Shown: positions 6,734 to 13,670 of the stretch, in pieces | Numbering within the stretch: the first letter of the stretch is position 1 | Layout of the letters: each line of letters opens with the position of its first letter | NCBI GenBank assembly: GCA_038247245.1 | Contig: JBBRVE010000056.1 | Span: forward strand, 1 to 20,223 | DNA from: JAPWJZ01 sp038247245 | GTDB lineage: Bacteria; Pseudomonadota; Alphaproteobacteria; Micavibrionales; UBA2020 | Direction: 5' to 3' | DNA: 20,223 bases | Made by a program: the position numbers and the translations under genes | The notes under the pieces: generated by a model | What the model saw: only the letters and a program-made list of their open reading frames with translations | Database searches by the model: none | Told to the model about the DNA's origin: nothing

Positions 6734-7953
6734 CCGACTCTCTCCTCCCCATGCCCGTCGTCGAAGTGCCGTCGGCTGTCCGCCTCAACGAACAATCGGT
6801 GCGGAAACTGCGCATGGGTTACCCGTGGGTGTTCCGCTCCGAAGTCATCAATGCCAAGGCGGCGGACAATATTCCGCCCGGAACCATTGTGGACTTTACG
6901 CGTGACAAGGGCGATTTCGTGGGGCGCGGTTATTATAACCCGAAGCCGCAGCTGGTCGGCCGCATCCTGACGCTGAAGCAGGAAGACAAGATCGAAAAAT
7001 TCTTTATCCACCACTACATCGAAAACGCGATCGTCTATCGCGACAAGCTTTTCGGCCAGCCCTATTACCGCCTGATCCATGCGGAAAGCGACGGGCTGCC
7101 CGGCCTGATCATCGACCGTTTCGGCGACGTGATCGTGGCGCAGGTGAACACCGCCGGCATGGAAAAATTATGGCCGCATGTGGAGGCCGCGCTGAAATCG
7201 CTGCTGAAGCCCCGCGCCATCGTGCTGCGCAACGACAGCAACGCCCGCGAAACCGAAGGCCTCGAAAAATTCGTCAAGGTCGTGTACGGCGAACTCGCCG
7301 ATAAAATGGTCGAGGTGCATGACGGCGCCGCGAAATTCTATGCGAATGTTTTGGAAGGCCAGAAAACCGGCTGGTTCTTTGACCAGCGCGAAAACCGCCG
7401 CTGGGTGTCGCAGCTGACGCGCGACGGATCATTGCTCGATGTGTTTTGCCATACCGGCGGCTTCGGCATCATGGCGGCGCGCAACGGCGCGCAGAACGTG
7501 ACCTTCGTCGACAGTTCTTCCGATGCGCTGGCGATGGTCGATAAAAACGCCGCCCTCAACGATGTTTCGGCGAAATGCCAGACGACCGAGGGCGCGGCCT
7601 TCGACGTCATGGAAAAACTCGCCCATCTGGGCCGCAAATACGATGTCGTCGCTGTCGATCCGCCCGCCTTCATCAAGTCGCGCAAGGATCACGGCCCCGG
7701 CATGAAGGGCTACCAGAAACTCGCCCGCCTTGCGATCCCGCTGGTGGAACGCGCGGGCTTCCTGTTCTTCGCGTCGTGCTCGCACCATGCGGAAACGGCG
7801 GAGCTGATCGATACGGTTTCGGGCGCATTGCAGAAATCCGGCCGCCCGTATCAGTTGATCAAGGTTTCGGGCGCCAGCCCCGACCATCCGGTGCATCCCA
7901 TGCTGCCGGAATCGGGCTATCTCAAGGCCTTAACCTTCCGTTTTCTGGATTAA
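6730..7953 (+). CDS. rlmI: 23S rRNA (cytosine-1962-C5)-methyltransferase RlmI-like
   Basis: RlmI is a SAM-dependent 5-methylcytosine methyltransferase of 23S rRNA. The 407-residue product has an N-terminal PUA-type RNA-binding part (RMGYPWVFRSEV at about 28-39). The central segment carries LIHAESDGLPGLIIDRFGD, and FFDQRENRRW lies near 215. The catalytic fold contains LLDVFCHTGGFGIMAARNGA near 235, DPPAF at 310-314 and SCSHH at 349-353. This layout is that of RlmI/YccW, and substrate position is inferred from the family. The frame opens at 6700, but ATG 6730 overlaps the cobB stop and is the natural start. Confidence 0.92.
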   Translation: MTDSLLPMPVVEVPSAVRLNEQSVRKLRMGYPWVFRSEVINAKAADNIPPGTIVDFTRDKGDFVGRGYYNPKPQLVGRILTLKQEDKIEKFFIHHYIENAIVYRDKLFGQPYYRLIHAESDGLPGLIIDRFGDVIVAQVNTAGMEKLWPHVEAALKSLLKPRAIVLRNDSNARETEGLEKFVKVVYGELADKMVEVHDGAAKFYANVLEGQKTGWFFDQRENRRWVSQLTRDGSLLDVFCHTGGFGIMAARNGAQNVTFVDSSSDALAMVDKNAALNDVSAKCQTTEGAAFDVMEKLAHLGRKYDVVAVDPPAFIKSRKDHGPGMKGYQKLARLAIPLVERAGFLFFASCSHHAETAELIDTVSGALQKSGRPYQLIKVSGASPDHPVHPMLPESGYLKALTFRFLD

Positions 7954-7954
7954 T

Positions 7955-7983
7955 TTGACATAACTATCGGGCTTTGGTATTGT
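7955..7983 (+). promoter_or_regulatory. Near-consensus sigma-70 promoter for the LRR operon
   Basis: TTGACA (7955-7960), a 17-base spacer and TATTGT (7978-7983) lie immediately after the rlmI stop. The -35 box is perfect and the -10 box matches four of six. Transcription would start near 7990 and give a leader of about 100 nt before the ATG at 8092. Confidence 0.7.
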
Positions 7984-8008
7984 GGCTGCCATGCCCCGTG
8001 CCACTACC

Positions 8009-8040
8009 GCTGCGCGATTTTGACGTGTTTCTCGCGCAGC
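8009..8040 (+). promoter_or_regulatory. Leader stem-loop, 9-bp perfect stem
   Basis: GCTGCGCGA (8009-8017) pairs perfectly with TCGCGCAGC (8032-8040) around a 14-base loop. It lies in the predicted leader RNA about 20 nt after the inferred transcription start. No T-run follows, so it does not look like a terminator. It could stabilise the mRNA or act as a regulatory or protein-binding hairpin. Confidence 0.5.
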
Positions 8041-8091
8041 CTTACCCCGCACCCGGATAAAACAGCCAGCTTTTTTTAAAGGAGATTTCCC

Positions 8092-8382
8092 ATGTCTAAA
8101 GACGCCAAACTTATGCTTGCTGCTTTCACCGTCGCTGCCGCCTTTGGTACAGGGTTCTTGTGGGAATCGGCAGAAGCGACAAACGCGACCACGATGCTCA
8201 AGAACGAAGGCTATACAGATATTGAAGTCACACGCGGCAAGCGCTACAAAACCTCTGCGCCAATTTTCACATTATATGCTGCAAAGTTCAAAGCGCGTGA
8301 TGCCGACGGTCATGTGGTGAAGGGCGAAGTCAGCCGCAACCTCGGCAAGCCTGCGGCATTTCAGTTGCAGGCGGCAGGTTGA
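8092..8382 (+). CDS. Small exported or membrane-anchored protein, first gene of LRR operon
   Basis: The 96-residue protein starts with Lys-rich MSKDAK and a hydrophobic stretch at about 7-24 (LMLAAFTVAAAFGTGFLW), a signal peptide or anchor. The remaining 70 residues look like one small alpha/beta domain (MLKNEGYTDIEVTRGKRYKT, then FTLYAAKFKARDADGHVVKGEV). AAAGGAG is well placed before the ATG. Family not recognised. It is six bases from the next gene and shares the strong promoter at 7955, so it is probably made together with the LRR-tail proteins. It lacks their shared C-terminal tail. Confidence 0.75.
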   Translation: MSKDAKLMLAAFTVAAAFGTGFLWESAEATNATTMLKNEGYTDIEVTRGKRYKTSAPIFTLYAAKFKARDADGHVVKGEVSRNLGKPAAFQLQAAG

Positions 8383-8388
8383 TGCGCC

Positions 8389-8823
8389 ATGACGTCACCG
8401 CTTGAAAAAATAATGGCCGCCATCCACCGTGACCCTGCAAGTCAGGGTAACGTTGCCGATTTTTTTAATTCTGCATCTGCCTTCGCCAGAGATGACTATC
8501 AGAATGCAGAGACAGAATTAAAACGGCGCTATAGCGAACAATATATACCCGAAGCCGTCGCGCGCGCGGAACAAACCACAAGCCAGTCCGAAGTCGCCTA
8601 TCTGAACAGTGTCGAGGCGCACAGCAGCGCGTTGTTCAACCCCGATGCGTTCTTTGAGGCCAATCCGGAATTAAAGGGGCGGGTGCCGCAGGTGATCGTG
8701 GCGCATGACCTTGAAATACTGCGCCAGACAGTATCCGAAATCACAGCAACCGCCGGCAGGCTGTCAGGACATCTGGTTGCGCCGCAAACCGCGTCGTTCC
8801 GCCGCAACAAGGTGGAAATGTAA
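8389..8823 (+). CDS. LRR-family relative without the repeats: N-module plus shared tail
   Basis: The 144-residue protein is largely helical. Residues about 35-60 (ELKRRYSEQYIPEAVARAE) align by eye with YDEEFIPE in the 8823 product and YDANFLPN in the 10465 product. The end (RVPQ near 98-101, EILRQTVSE, then HLVAPQTASFRRNKVEM) matches the C-terminal helix and tail (VAAPKTASFARK type) of the three following genes. It therefore looks like the same protein plan with the LRR insert missing. No signal peptide is visible. The start has a weak Shine-Dalgarno and probably depends on coupling with the gene six bases upstream. Function unknown. Confidence 0.75.
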   Translation: MTSPLEKIMAAIHRDPASQGNVADFFNSASAFARDDYQNAETELKRRYSEQYIPEAVARAEQTTSQSEVAYLNSVEAHSSALFNPDAFFEANPELKGRVPQVIVAHDLEILRQTVSEITATAGRLSGHLVAPQTASFRRNKVEM

Positions 8824-9863
8824 TGGCGGCACCGCTCCACATAGCGGGAGATATCGGTGATTGGCTGGAGATGCGTGTTGCCGCCGAGAGCGAGCCCTTT
8901 GCCACCGGTCAGGAAATCGCCGACAAGGCCGGTAAAATTCAGGCAGTTTTCGACGCCCTGGACAAAACGCCTGCCGATACGCAACTGGTACAGAAACTGG
9001 CAGCGGAAATAGGTCATCGCCCCGTCAGCGGTGGCGTGGCCTATCAGGCCGCGCAGGAAGCGATGCGCCGTTATGACGAAGAATTCATTCCCGAAGTGCA
9101 GCGCCGCCAGCCGATGACGGCAATGGCCCAGTCGGAACAGACATCACTGATACGCGCGCGCAACCTGTTGCGTCAGGAAACCACCGTGCCGGGGCCCGCG
9201 CAGCCACAACCCGTCGCCCCCGGCAGCGCCGAAAATAACCTCCGCCTTAACAGCATTCCGTTCCGCCGCCGCAATGGCGAGGTGATTGTGATGGGAGATG
9301 TCGATTTCAACGACCGCCAGATGCTTCCCGATCTAACAGGCGTGATCGTGAATGGCGGCTATTACATCTTCAACGTGCCGGCAAAAAACATGTATGGCAC
9401 GCCAAAATATGTCGGCGGAAATTTCTTTTGCGGCGGCAACGGGCTTGAAAGTCTGGAAGGCGCAACGCCCGACATTGTCGGCAGTTTTAACTGCAGTGAT
9501 AACCTTCTTAAAGACCTGCGCCACGGCCCAAAAAACGTGGGCGCCGATTATATCGTCAAAAACAACAAGCTGGAAACGATGGACGGCGTGCCTGAAAACC
9601 TGTCCGCCACTTTCAATACCGTCGGCAACCCCGGCATCCGGGATTTCGAACATGCACCGAAAACCTTCGGCGAATTGCGCACCGATCAAGGCGTGTTTAG
9701 CAGCTGGGATGACGTGCCCACGCATCTGTTGCAGTCCGAAGAAAAAGTCCTGCGCATCGCCCATGAATTCCGCGAACGGGTGAAGGCTGTGGCGCGCGAA
9801 ACCGGCATCCTGACCCGCCCTGTCGCCGCCCCGAAAACGGCATCGTTCGCGAGGAAGGCATGA
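8823..9863 (+). CDS. LRR-like repeat protein with N-module and conserved C-terminal tail
   Basis: The 346-residue protein has a helical N-module at about 30-110 (YDEEFIPE at 84-91) and a Pro/Ala linker (VPGPAQPQPVAPG). An N-cap lies at 145-172 (IPFRRRNGEVIVMGD, then LPDL), followed by about four 20-21-residue repeats at 180-265 of the type GxPxxVGGxFxCxxNxLxSLxG. A C-cap follows (GNPGIRDFEHAPKTFGELRTD, about 269-288). A charged helix (EKVLRIAHEFRERV) leads to the tail TRPVAAPKTASFARKA. The repeats match the beta-rich LRR-like motifs of some phage and bacterial proteins, likely a binding surface. The start overlaps the previous stop by one base (TAATG). Confidence 0.8.
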   Translation: MAAPLHIAGDIGDWLEMRVAAESEPFATGQEIADKAGKIQAVFDALDKTPADTQLVQKLAAEIGHRPVSGGVAYQAAQEAMRRYDEEFIPEVQRRQPMTAMAQSEQTSLIRARNLLRQETTVPGPAQPQPVAPGSAENNLRLNSIPFRRRNGEVIVMGDVDFNDRQMLPDLTGVIVNGGYYIFNVPAKNMYGTPKYVGGNFFCGGNGLESLEGATPDIVGSFNCSDNLLKDLRHGPKNVGADYIVKNNKLETMDGVPENLSATFNTVGNPGIRDFEHAPKTFGELRTDQGVFSSWDDVPTHLLQSEEKVLRIAHEFRERVKAVARETGILTRPVAAPKTASFARKA

Positions 9864-10468
9864 GCGGCCTTACAAGTACATTCACCACCGTCGATGCCAC
9901 TGAAGATGCGTCCGAAATCGCGCTAAAACGGCTGAACGTGATCTATACGCGCCGCGATGATGGCAGGTTGGTGGTGGAGAGCTCGCTGGATTTCCGTGAC
10001 CGCGATCTCAAAGAGTTGCCCGACCTGTCGAATGTTGTCGTGCAGGGCGATTTTTTCTGCAGCATGAACAACCTGACCAGCCTGAAGGGTGCGCCCTATA
10101 GCGTGTCGGGAGATTTCCGCTGCGCCCTGAACCAGATCAAAGACCTGCAGCATATGCCGCAATTTGTCGGTGGCATCGCTGATATTTCCGGCAACCGTCT
10201 GCGCAGCATCAATGGTGCGGAAGTTGCGGAGGTCGGCATCCTGAAAGTGACCGGCAATCCCGGCCTGCGTGATCTTGAAAACCCGCCGCGCAAATTCGGC
10301 GAACTTGAGTCGGATTTTGGCACGTTCAAGACGGCGGATGACAATCCCGTGGCCTTGCGCGTATCCGAAAATACGCGCGCCAGAATCCGCGAGACGGCGA
10401 ACAGCCTGACCGGATTGACCCGCGCCGTAGCTGCGCCCAAAACGGCGACATTCCGCAGGAAATCATGA
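9860..10468 (+). CDS. LRR-like repeat protein lacking the N-module
   Basis: The 202-residue protein is a shorter paralogue of its neighbours. The N-cap at 23-59 (LNVIYTRRDDGRLVV, then LKELPDLSNVVV) is followed by about three to four repeats at 60-130 (GDFFCSMNNLTSLKGAP, then SGDFRCALNQIKDL). The C-cap at 131-155 is TGNPGLRDLENPPRKFGELE. A helix and the tail AVAAPKTATFRRKS end it. The long N-terminal helical module of the 8823 and 10465 products is absent and replaced by about 20 Thr/Ala/Asp-rich residues. The ATG overlaps the preceding TGA (ATGA), so it is translationally coupled. Function unknown; LRR-like folds usually bind proteins. Confidence 0.8.
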   Translation: MSGLTSTFTTVDATEDASEIALKRLNVIYTRRDDGRLVVESSLDFRDRDLKELPDLSNVVVQGDFFCSMNNLTSLKGAPYSVSGDFRCALNQIKDLQHMPQFVGGIADISGNRLRSINGAEVAEVGILKVTGNPGLRDLENPPRKFGELESDFGTFKTADDNPVALRVSENTRARIRETANSLTGLTRAVAAPKTATFRRKS

Positions 10469-11433
10469 TCCTGAAACCGCTCAGCGAATGGGACGCGATT
10501 GCGCAGGACCGAGTGGCAGTCCTGAACGCGCTGACTCCGGTCGTGCAGGCCGTGATGCTGACGCCTGCAAATACCGCGGCGGTCGAGGGCTTCACGAAAC
10601 TGCTGGCGGGGCAGGGCGATTATCCCTCTGATATGTTTCGCGCTGAAGTCGGCCATATTATTTTTGAATATGACGCCAATTTCCTGCCGAATGCCGCGAA
10701 GAATGATCTTCACGCCCTGCAACGTCACCGCGAGGTTTTTGCAGAGATCGCTGCAAAGCTTGAAACGCCGGAAAGTGACCGGCCGCTGGCATCCGAAGCC
10801 ATGCTGCGCCAGTTGGGCATCAAGTATTCGCACCGCGCCGACGGTATGCTGGAAGTCGCCGACAAGATCGACCTGACGGGCAAAAAACTCGGACAGCTGC
10901 CGGATTTATCGAACGTCGTTGTGCTGGGTGACTTTTCGGCAGGCGGAAATGACCTGAAGAATATCGTCGGCGCGCCGCCTTTCGTCGGCGGCACCGCGAC
11001 ATTCGCAGGCAACACGATCAAGTCGCTGGCCGAAGGGCCGCAATATGTCGGCGTGGATTTTGTCGTCAGTTCCAACAACCTGAACGACCTGCATGGCAGC
11101 CCGCTCTATATCGGCCGCGATTACGAAGCGCGGCAGAATTTGCTGACGACTTTGGCGGGCACGCAGCCTGAACTGAACGGGGTGTTCAACCTGAAGGGGA
11201 ATTTCCGCCTTGCGAGTTTCGAGCAGGGCCCGCGCGTGTTCGAGGAAATACGCACCGATTTTGGCGATTTCAAGACATGGGAAGACATCCCCGAAAATTT
11301 CCGCATCTCCGCCGCCACAATCGAGCGGCAGGCGCGGGAATTCCGCGAGATGATGGTGCAGGTGACGCAGCAGGCCGGCGTGCTGACCCGTCCCGTTTCC
11401 GCGCCTAAAACGGCGCGCTTCAGCCGGAAATAA
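10465..11433 (+). CDS. LRR-like repeat protein with N-module and conserved C-terminal tail
   Basis: The 322-residue paralogue has a helical N-module at about 1-105 (FEYDANFLPNAAKNDL at 67-82) and an N-cap at 113-153 (LGIKYSHRADGMLEVADKI, then LGQLPDLSNVVV). About four LRR-like repeats occupy 154-243 (GDFSAGGNDLKNIVGAP, GPQYVGVDFVVSSNNL). The C-cap at 246-272 is FRLASFEQGPRVFEEIRTDF. A charged helix (IERQAREFREMM) leads to tail TRPVSAPKTARFSRK. Its cysteines are fewer than in the paralogues. The start overlaps the previous stop (ATGA). The TAA is immediately followed by the stop of the convergent gene with no spacer. Confidence 0.8.
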   Translation: MILKPLSEWDAIAQDRVAVLNALTPVVQAVMLTPANTAAVEGFTKLLAGQGDYPSDMFRAEVGHIIFEYDANFLPNAAKNDLHALQRHREVFAEIAAKLETPESDRPLASEAMLRQLGIKYSHRADGMLEVADKIDLTGKKLGQLPDLSNVVVLGDFSAGGNDLKNIVGAPPFVGGTATFAGNTIKSLAEGPQYVGVDFVVSSNNLNDLHGSPLYIGRDYEARQNLLTTLAGTQPELNGVFNLKGNFRLASFEQGPRVFEEIRTDFGDFKTWEDIPENFRISAATIERQAREFREMMVQVTQQAGVLTRPVSAPKTARFSRK

Positions 11434-11694
11434 TCAACGGCGCGGCAGGATCGAGGTATTGATCCCGCGCCGGAATTTTTCAATCACCTGATCCAGCGTC
11501 TTGCCATTTGCCATCGCATTGTCGATATGCGCGAAAAATGCGTCGTCCTGCAGCCATGCCGCGGCAAGCGCGCGGCGGGTGACGTCGCCGCCATCGGCGG
11601 TCACAATACCGGGCACAACTTCATCCGCATATGGCGATGTCGCGACGGCGGCGTTAAAAACATCGGTGATGGTTTTGCGGATGTCGGGTTTCAT
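11434..11694 (-). CDS. Small unknown protein, last gene of the ankyrin operon
   Basis: The 86-residue protein is soluble and mostly helical (ITDVFNAAVATSPYADEVVP, then ALAAAWLQDDAFFAHIDNAM) and ends in basic residues (INTSILPRR). No family was recognised. It begins nine bases after the ankyrin gene stop with only a weak Shine-Dalgarno, so it probably depends on the upstream gene's translation. Its stop codon touches the stop of the LRR operon on the other strand. Confidence 0.65.
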   Translation of the reverse strand: MKPDIRKTITDVFNAAVATSPYADEVVPGIVTADGGDVTRRALAAAWLQDDAFFAHIDNAMANGKTLDQVIEKFRRGINTSILPRR

Positions 11695-11703
11695 GTGATT
11701 TCT

Positions 11704-12351
11704 TTATTTTCGCAGGTTCAGGCCGGGGCGTTTTTTACGGTCGTCGCGCAGCTGGCCTTGCGTGTTCGCGGCCTTCGCCTGACGCTGCTTTTCATGCGCG
11801 CCGGCGTATTTATTGAACATCTCCGTTACGCGCGCCTTTTCGCCGGCTGTTTTACGGCCATCGGTTGCGATATCGAGCGGGGTTTTGCCGAGCGTGTTCG
11901 GCGCCATGAAATCGGCGCCGGCCTCCAGCATCTGCAGCATGATGCCGGGCGCATTTGACGACAGCCAGCCGCGCGCAGCCACATGCAGCGGCGTTTGCCC
12001 TGCGTTGTTTTTGATGTCGAGGCGCGGTTTCGCCGCCAGCAGGATTTTTGCAATGGCGTCGTCACCGCCGATGGTGCTGCCCGCAATGCGGTGCAGGGGC
12101 GTATTGCCGTCGCTGTCGCCGATATTCGGGTCTGCGCCTGCGGCCAGCAGCGCTTCGATGCAATCCTTGCGCTCCCGCCATGTGATGCCGATGAAGCGGC
12201 CGATGGGCGATGCGTTTTTGTCGCCCGACAACACATTGGGGTTTGCGCCAAGGCGCAGGGATTCCTGCAGCCCCTCCAGCGAATAATCGCGGATGGCGGC
12301 AATCAGCTGCTGGTCAAGCGCGGATTGTTCGGCGGCGGTGCGGCCTGCCAT
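11704..12351 (-). CDS. Ankyrin-repeat protein
   Basis: The 215-residue protein has about four ankyrin repeats. The first is degenerate (LEGLQESLRLGANPNV, about 25-40). The others contain IEALLAAGADPNIGDSDGNT, ILLAAKPRLDIKNNAGQTPL and LQMLEAGADFMAPNTLGKTP. Ankyrin repeats are protein-binding scaffolds. The last 45 residues are very basic and glutamine/alanine-rich and end KKRPGLNLRK. No signal peptide is seen. The gene starts two bases after the preceding stop with no visible Shine-Dalgarno, so it is probably translated by coupling. It converges on the LRR operon. The binding partner is unknown. Confidence 0.88.
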   Translation of the reverse strand: MAGRTAAEQSALDQQLIAAIRDYSLEGLQESLRLGANPNVLSGDKNASPIGRFIGITWRERKDCIEALLAAGADPNIGDSDGNTPLHRIAGSTIGGDDAIAKILLAAKPRLDIKNNAGQTPLHVAARGWLSSNAPGIMLQMLEAGADFMAPNTLGKTPLDIATDGRKTAGEKARVTEMFNKYAGAHEKQRQAKAANTQGQLRDDRKKRPGLNLRK

Positions 12352-12353
12352 GA

Positions 12354-12869
12354 TTAACGCTTCGGCGCGTTTTTCAGGCTGGAGGAAGGGCCGGCTTCGA
12401 CGGGCGGGAAAAGCTGCTTCAGGCTTTTCTTGTCGATCGCGATGTAGTTTTCATCGCGGGTGAGGGGCTTTACCTCCGAGCCGATGATCGCGATATAGGC
12501 GATCAGGGATGCTTCGAGGTTTATTTCGCCCAGCTGTTCTTTTTCTTCGTCGGGCAACGCCTTGAACGCTTTTGCGGTCATCACCTTGTCGACGACGTAA
12601 TGCGTGGGGCCGATGTTTTCCGCGTCGGCGAACAGCGTGCGCGTGTCGGGCTTTTCGCCCTTTTTCATTTTGCGGTCGAAGAATTTGAAATGGTGGGTGT
12701 CTTCGGGCAGGGTCAGTTTTGATACATCGCGGTCCTGCACCTCGGCGTAATGCGCGCCGCTTTCGGTGAAGAAGCGCACATAGGTGTGCATGTCATCGCT
12801 GCCGGCGACGGCATCCTTGGCGGCCTTGGCCGCGCCGAAAAGTTTCTTGAGGGGGTTCTTGAATTCCAT
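12354..12869 (-). CDS. Unknown protein, first gene of the ankyrin operon
   Basis: The 171-residue product starts MEFKNPLKKLFGAAKAAKDA, a short basic amphipathic helix, then an alpha/beta domain (DDMHTYVRFFTESGAHYAEV, then HHFKFFDRKMKKGEK) and a helical part (MTAKAFKALPDEEKEQLGEI). It ends in SSSLKNAPKR. The frame is open upstream to 12935, but that region contains the promoter boxes, and the ATG at 12869 has AGGAG eight bases before it, so 12869 is chosen. No known family was recognised and no membrane segment is clear. Confidence 0.75.
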   Translation of the reverse strand: MEFKNPLKKLFGAAKAAKDAVAGSDDMHTYVRFFTESGAHYAEVQDRDVSKLTLPEDTHHFKFFDRKMKKGEKPDTRTLFADAENIGPTHYVVDKVMTAKAFKALPDEEKEQLGEINLEASLIAYIAIIGSEVKPLTRDENYIAIDKKSLKQLFPPVEAGPSSSLKNAPKR

Positions 12870-12906
12870 TTCAAAAGCTCCTGGGTAAAAATTGCATGCT
12901 GAGGAG

Positions 12907-12935
12907 GGTATAGGCCGACCTTTATGGAATGTCAA
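12907..12935 (-). promoter_or_regulatory. Near-consensus sigma-70 promoter for the ankyrin operon
   Basis: On the minus strand, TTGACA (12935-12930), a 17-base spacer and TATACC (12912-12907) precede the start at 12869 by about 38 bp. The -35 box is perfect and the -10 box matches four of six. Together with the promoter at 7955 it brackets the accessory block, and both point inward. Confidence 0.7.
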
Positions 12936-12995
12936 CCGGCCATATTTTAGGACAGCTGCACGGAATAAATGGCCGTTTGAGGGGTGGTGCGGGTT

Positions 12996-13622
12996 CTATT
13001 CCTGCGTCACGGGGGCGGTTTTCATGCCGATCACGAAACTGTCGATCAGATAATTGGCCATGCTCTCGAACGCGCTTTCGCCGTCGAGTTTGGGCATTTT
13101 GCCGGTTTCCTCGAGGAAGCAAAGTCCGTGGGTGGAGGCCCAGAGGATGCGCGCCGCCATCTTCATCTTGCGCTGCTGCTTGCCCGCAAAACCGGGGGCG
13201 ATGAGTATTTCGAGGGAGGTGAACAGCCGGTCGATTTTTTCCTGATACCACGGTTCGACTTTGCGCGTTTCGGGCAGGTCGTGGCTGAACAGCATCAGCC
13301 AGTAGGGGCGCATGTCTTGCGCGAAATTGCGGTATAGCTGCGCCATTTTCTTCATGTTCTGCACGGGCGTTTTTTTCGCGTCGTGGCAGGCGGGGGAGGA
13401 CAGCACGCCATGCAGCAGGTCGAGCGTGCGCGCATTCACCTGCAGATACAGCGCGTCCATCGACGGGAACACATTATATATCGTGCCGGGCGCATAGCCG
13501 ATCGCATCGGCGAGGCGGCGCGCGGTCAGCCCCTGCGGGCCTTCCTTGCCGACCAGCCGCCACGACATCTCCAGAATCAGGTTTTTGAGTTCCTCGCGGG
13601 TATGATCCTTGCGGCGTGCCAT
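12996..13622 (-). CDS. TetR/AcrR family transcriptional regulator
   Basis: The 208-residue protein has an N-terminal TetR helix-turn-helix. Helix 1 lies in TREELKNLILEMSWRLV, and the recognition part is LTARRLADAIGYAPGTIYNVF at about 32-52. A helical ligand-binding and dimer domain follows. The frame opens at 13643, but that ATG lies inside the -10 box of the likely promoter, while the ATG at 13622 has AAAGGA eight bases before it. It should repress itself and the divergent gene at 13746 through the palindromes between them. The ligand is unknown. Confidence 0.92.
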   Translation of the reverse strand: MARRKDHTREELKNLILEMSWRLVGKEGPQGLTARRLADAIGYAPGTIYNVFPSMDALYLQVNARTLDLLHGVLSSPACHDAKKTPVQNMKKMAQLYRNFAQDMRPYWLMLFSHDLPETRKVEPWYQEKIDRLFTSLEILIAPGFAGKQQRKMKMAARILWASTHGLCFLEETGKMPKLDGESAFESMANYLIDSFVIGMKTAPVTQE

Positions 13623-13641
13623 GGCTTTGATCCTTTGTCCC

Positions 13642-13670
13642 ATAATAGCCTGATATTAAACGATGTTCAA
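13642..13670 (-). promoter_or_regulatory. Likely promoter of the TetR gene
   Basis: On the minus strand TTGAAC (13670-13665), 17 bases, then TATTAT (13647-13642). The start would fall near 13635, giving a very short leader to the ATG at 13622. The operator-like sequence at 13657-13669 covers the -35 box, which supports autorepression. Confidence 0.6.

Noticed and set aside
8009..8040. Leader hairpin as an attenuator terminator
   Set aside because: No run of T follows the stem, so only a non-terminator role is considered.
9240..11260. LRR repeat region as a CRISPR or DNA tandem array
   Set aside because: The periodicity is at protein level, about 20 residues. The DNA units differ strongly and there are no conserved repeats or spacers.
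12870..12935. Upstream start for the first gene of the ankyrin operon
   Set aside because: The region contains a near-consensus promoter, so it is probably not fully transcribed. The ATG at 12869 has AGGAG at good spacing.
12937..12975. Inverted repeat CGGCCAT/ATGGCCG as a terminator of the TetR gene
   Set aside because: The 7-bp arms are separated by 25 bases and no T-run follows. A stable terminator is not supported.
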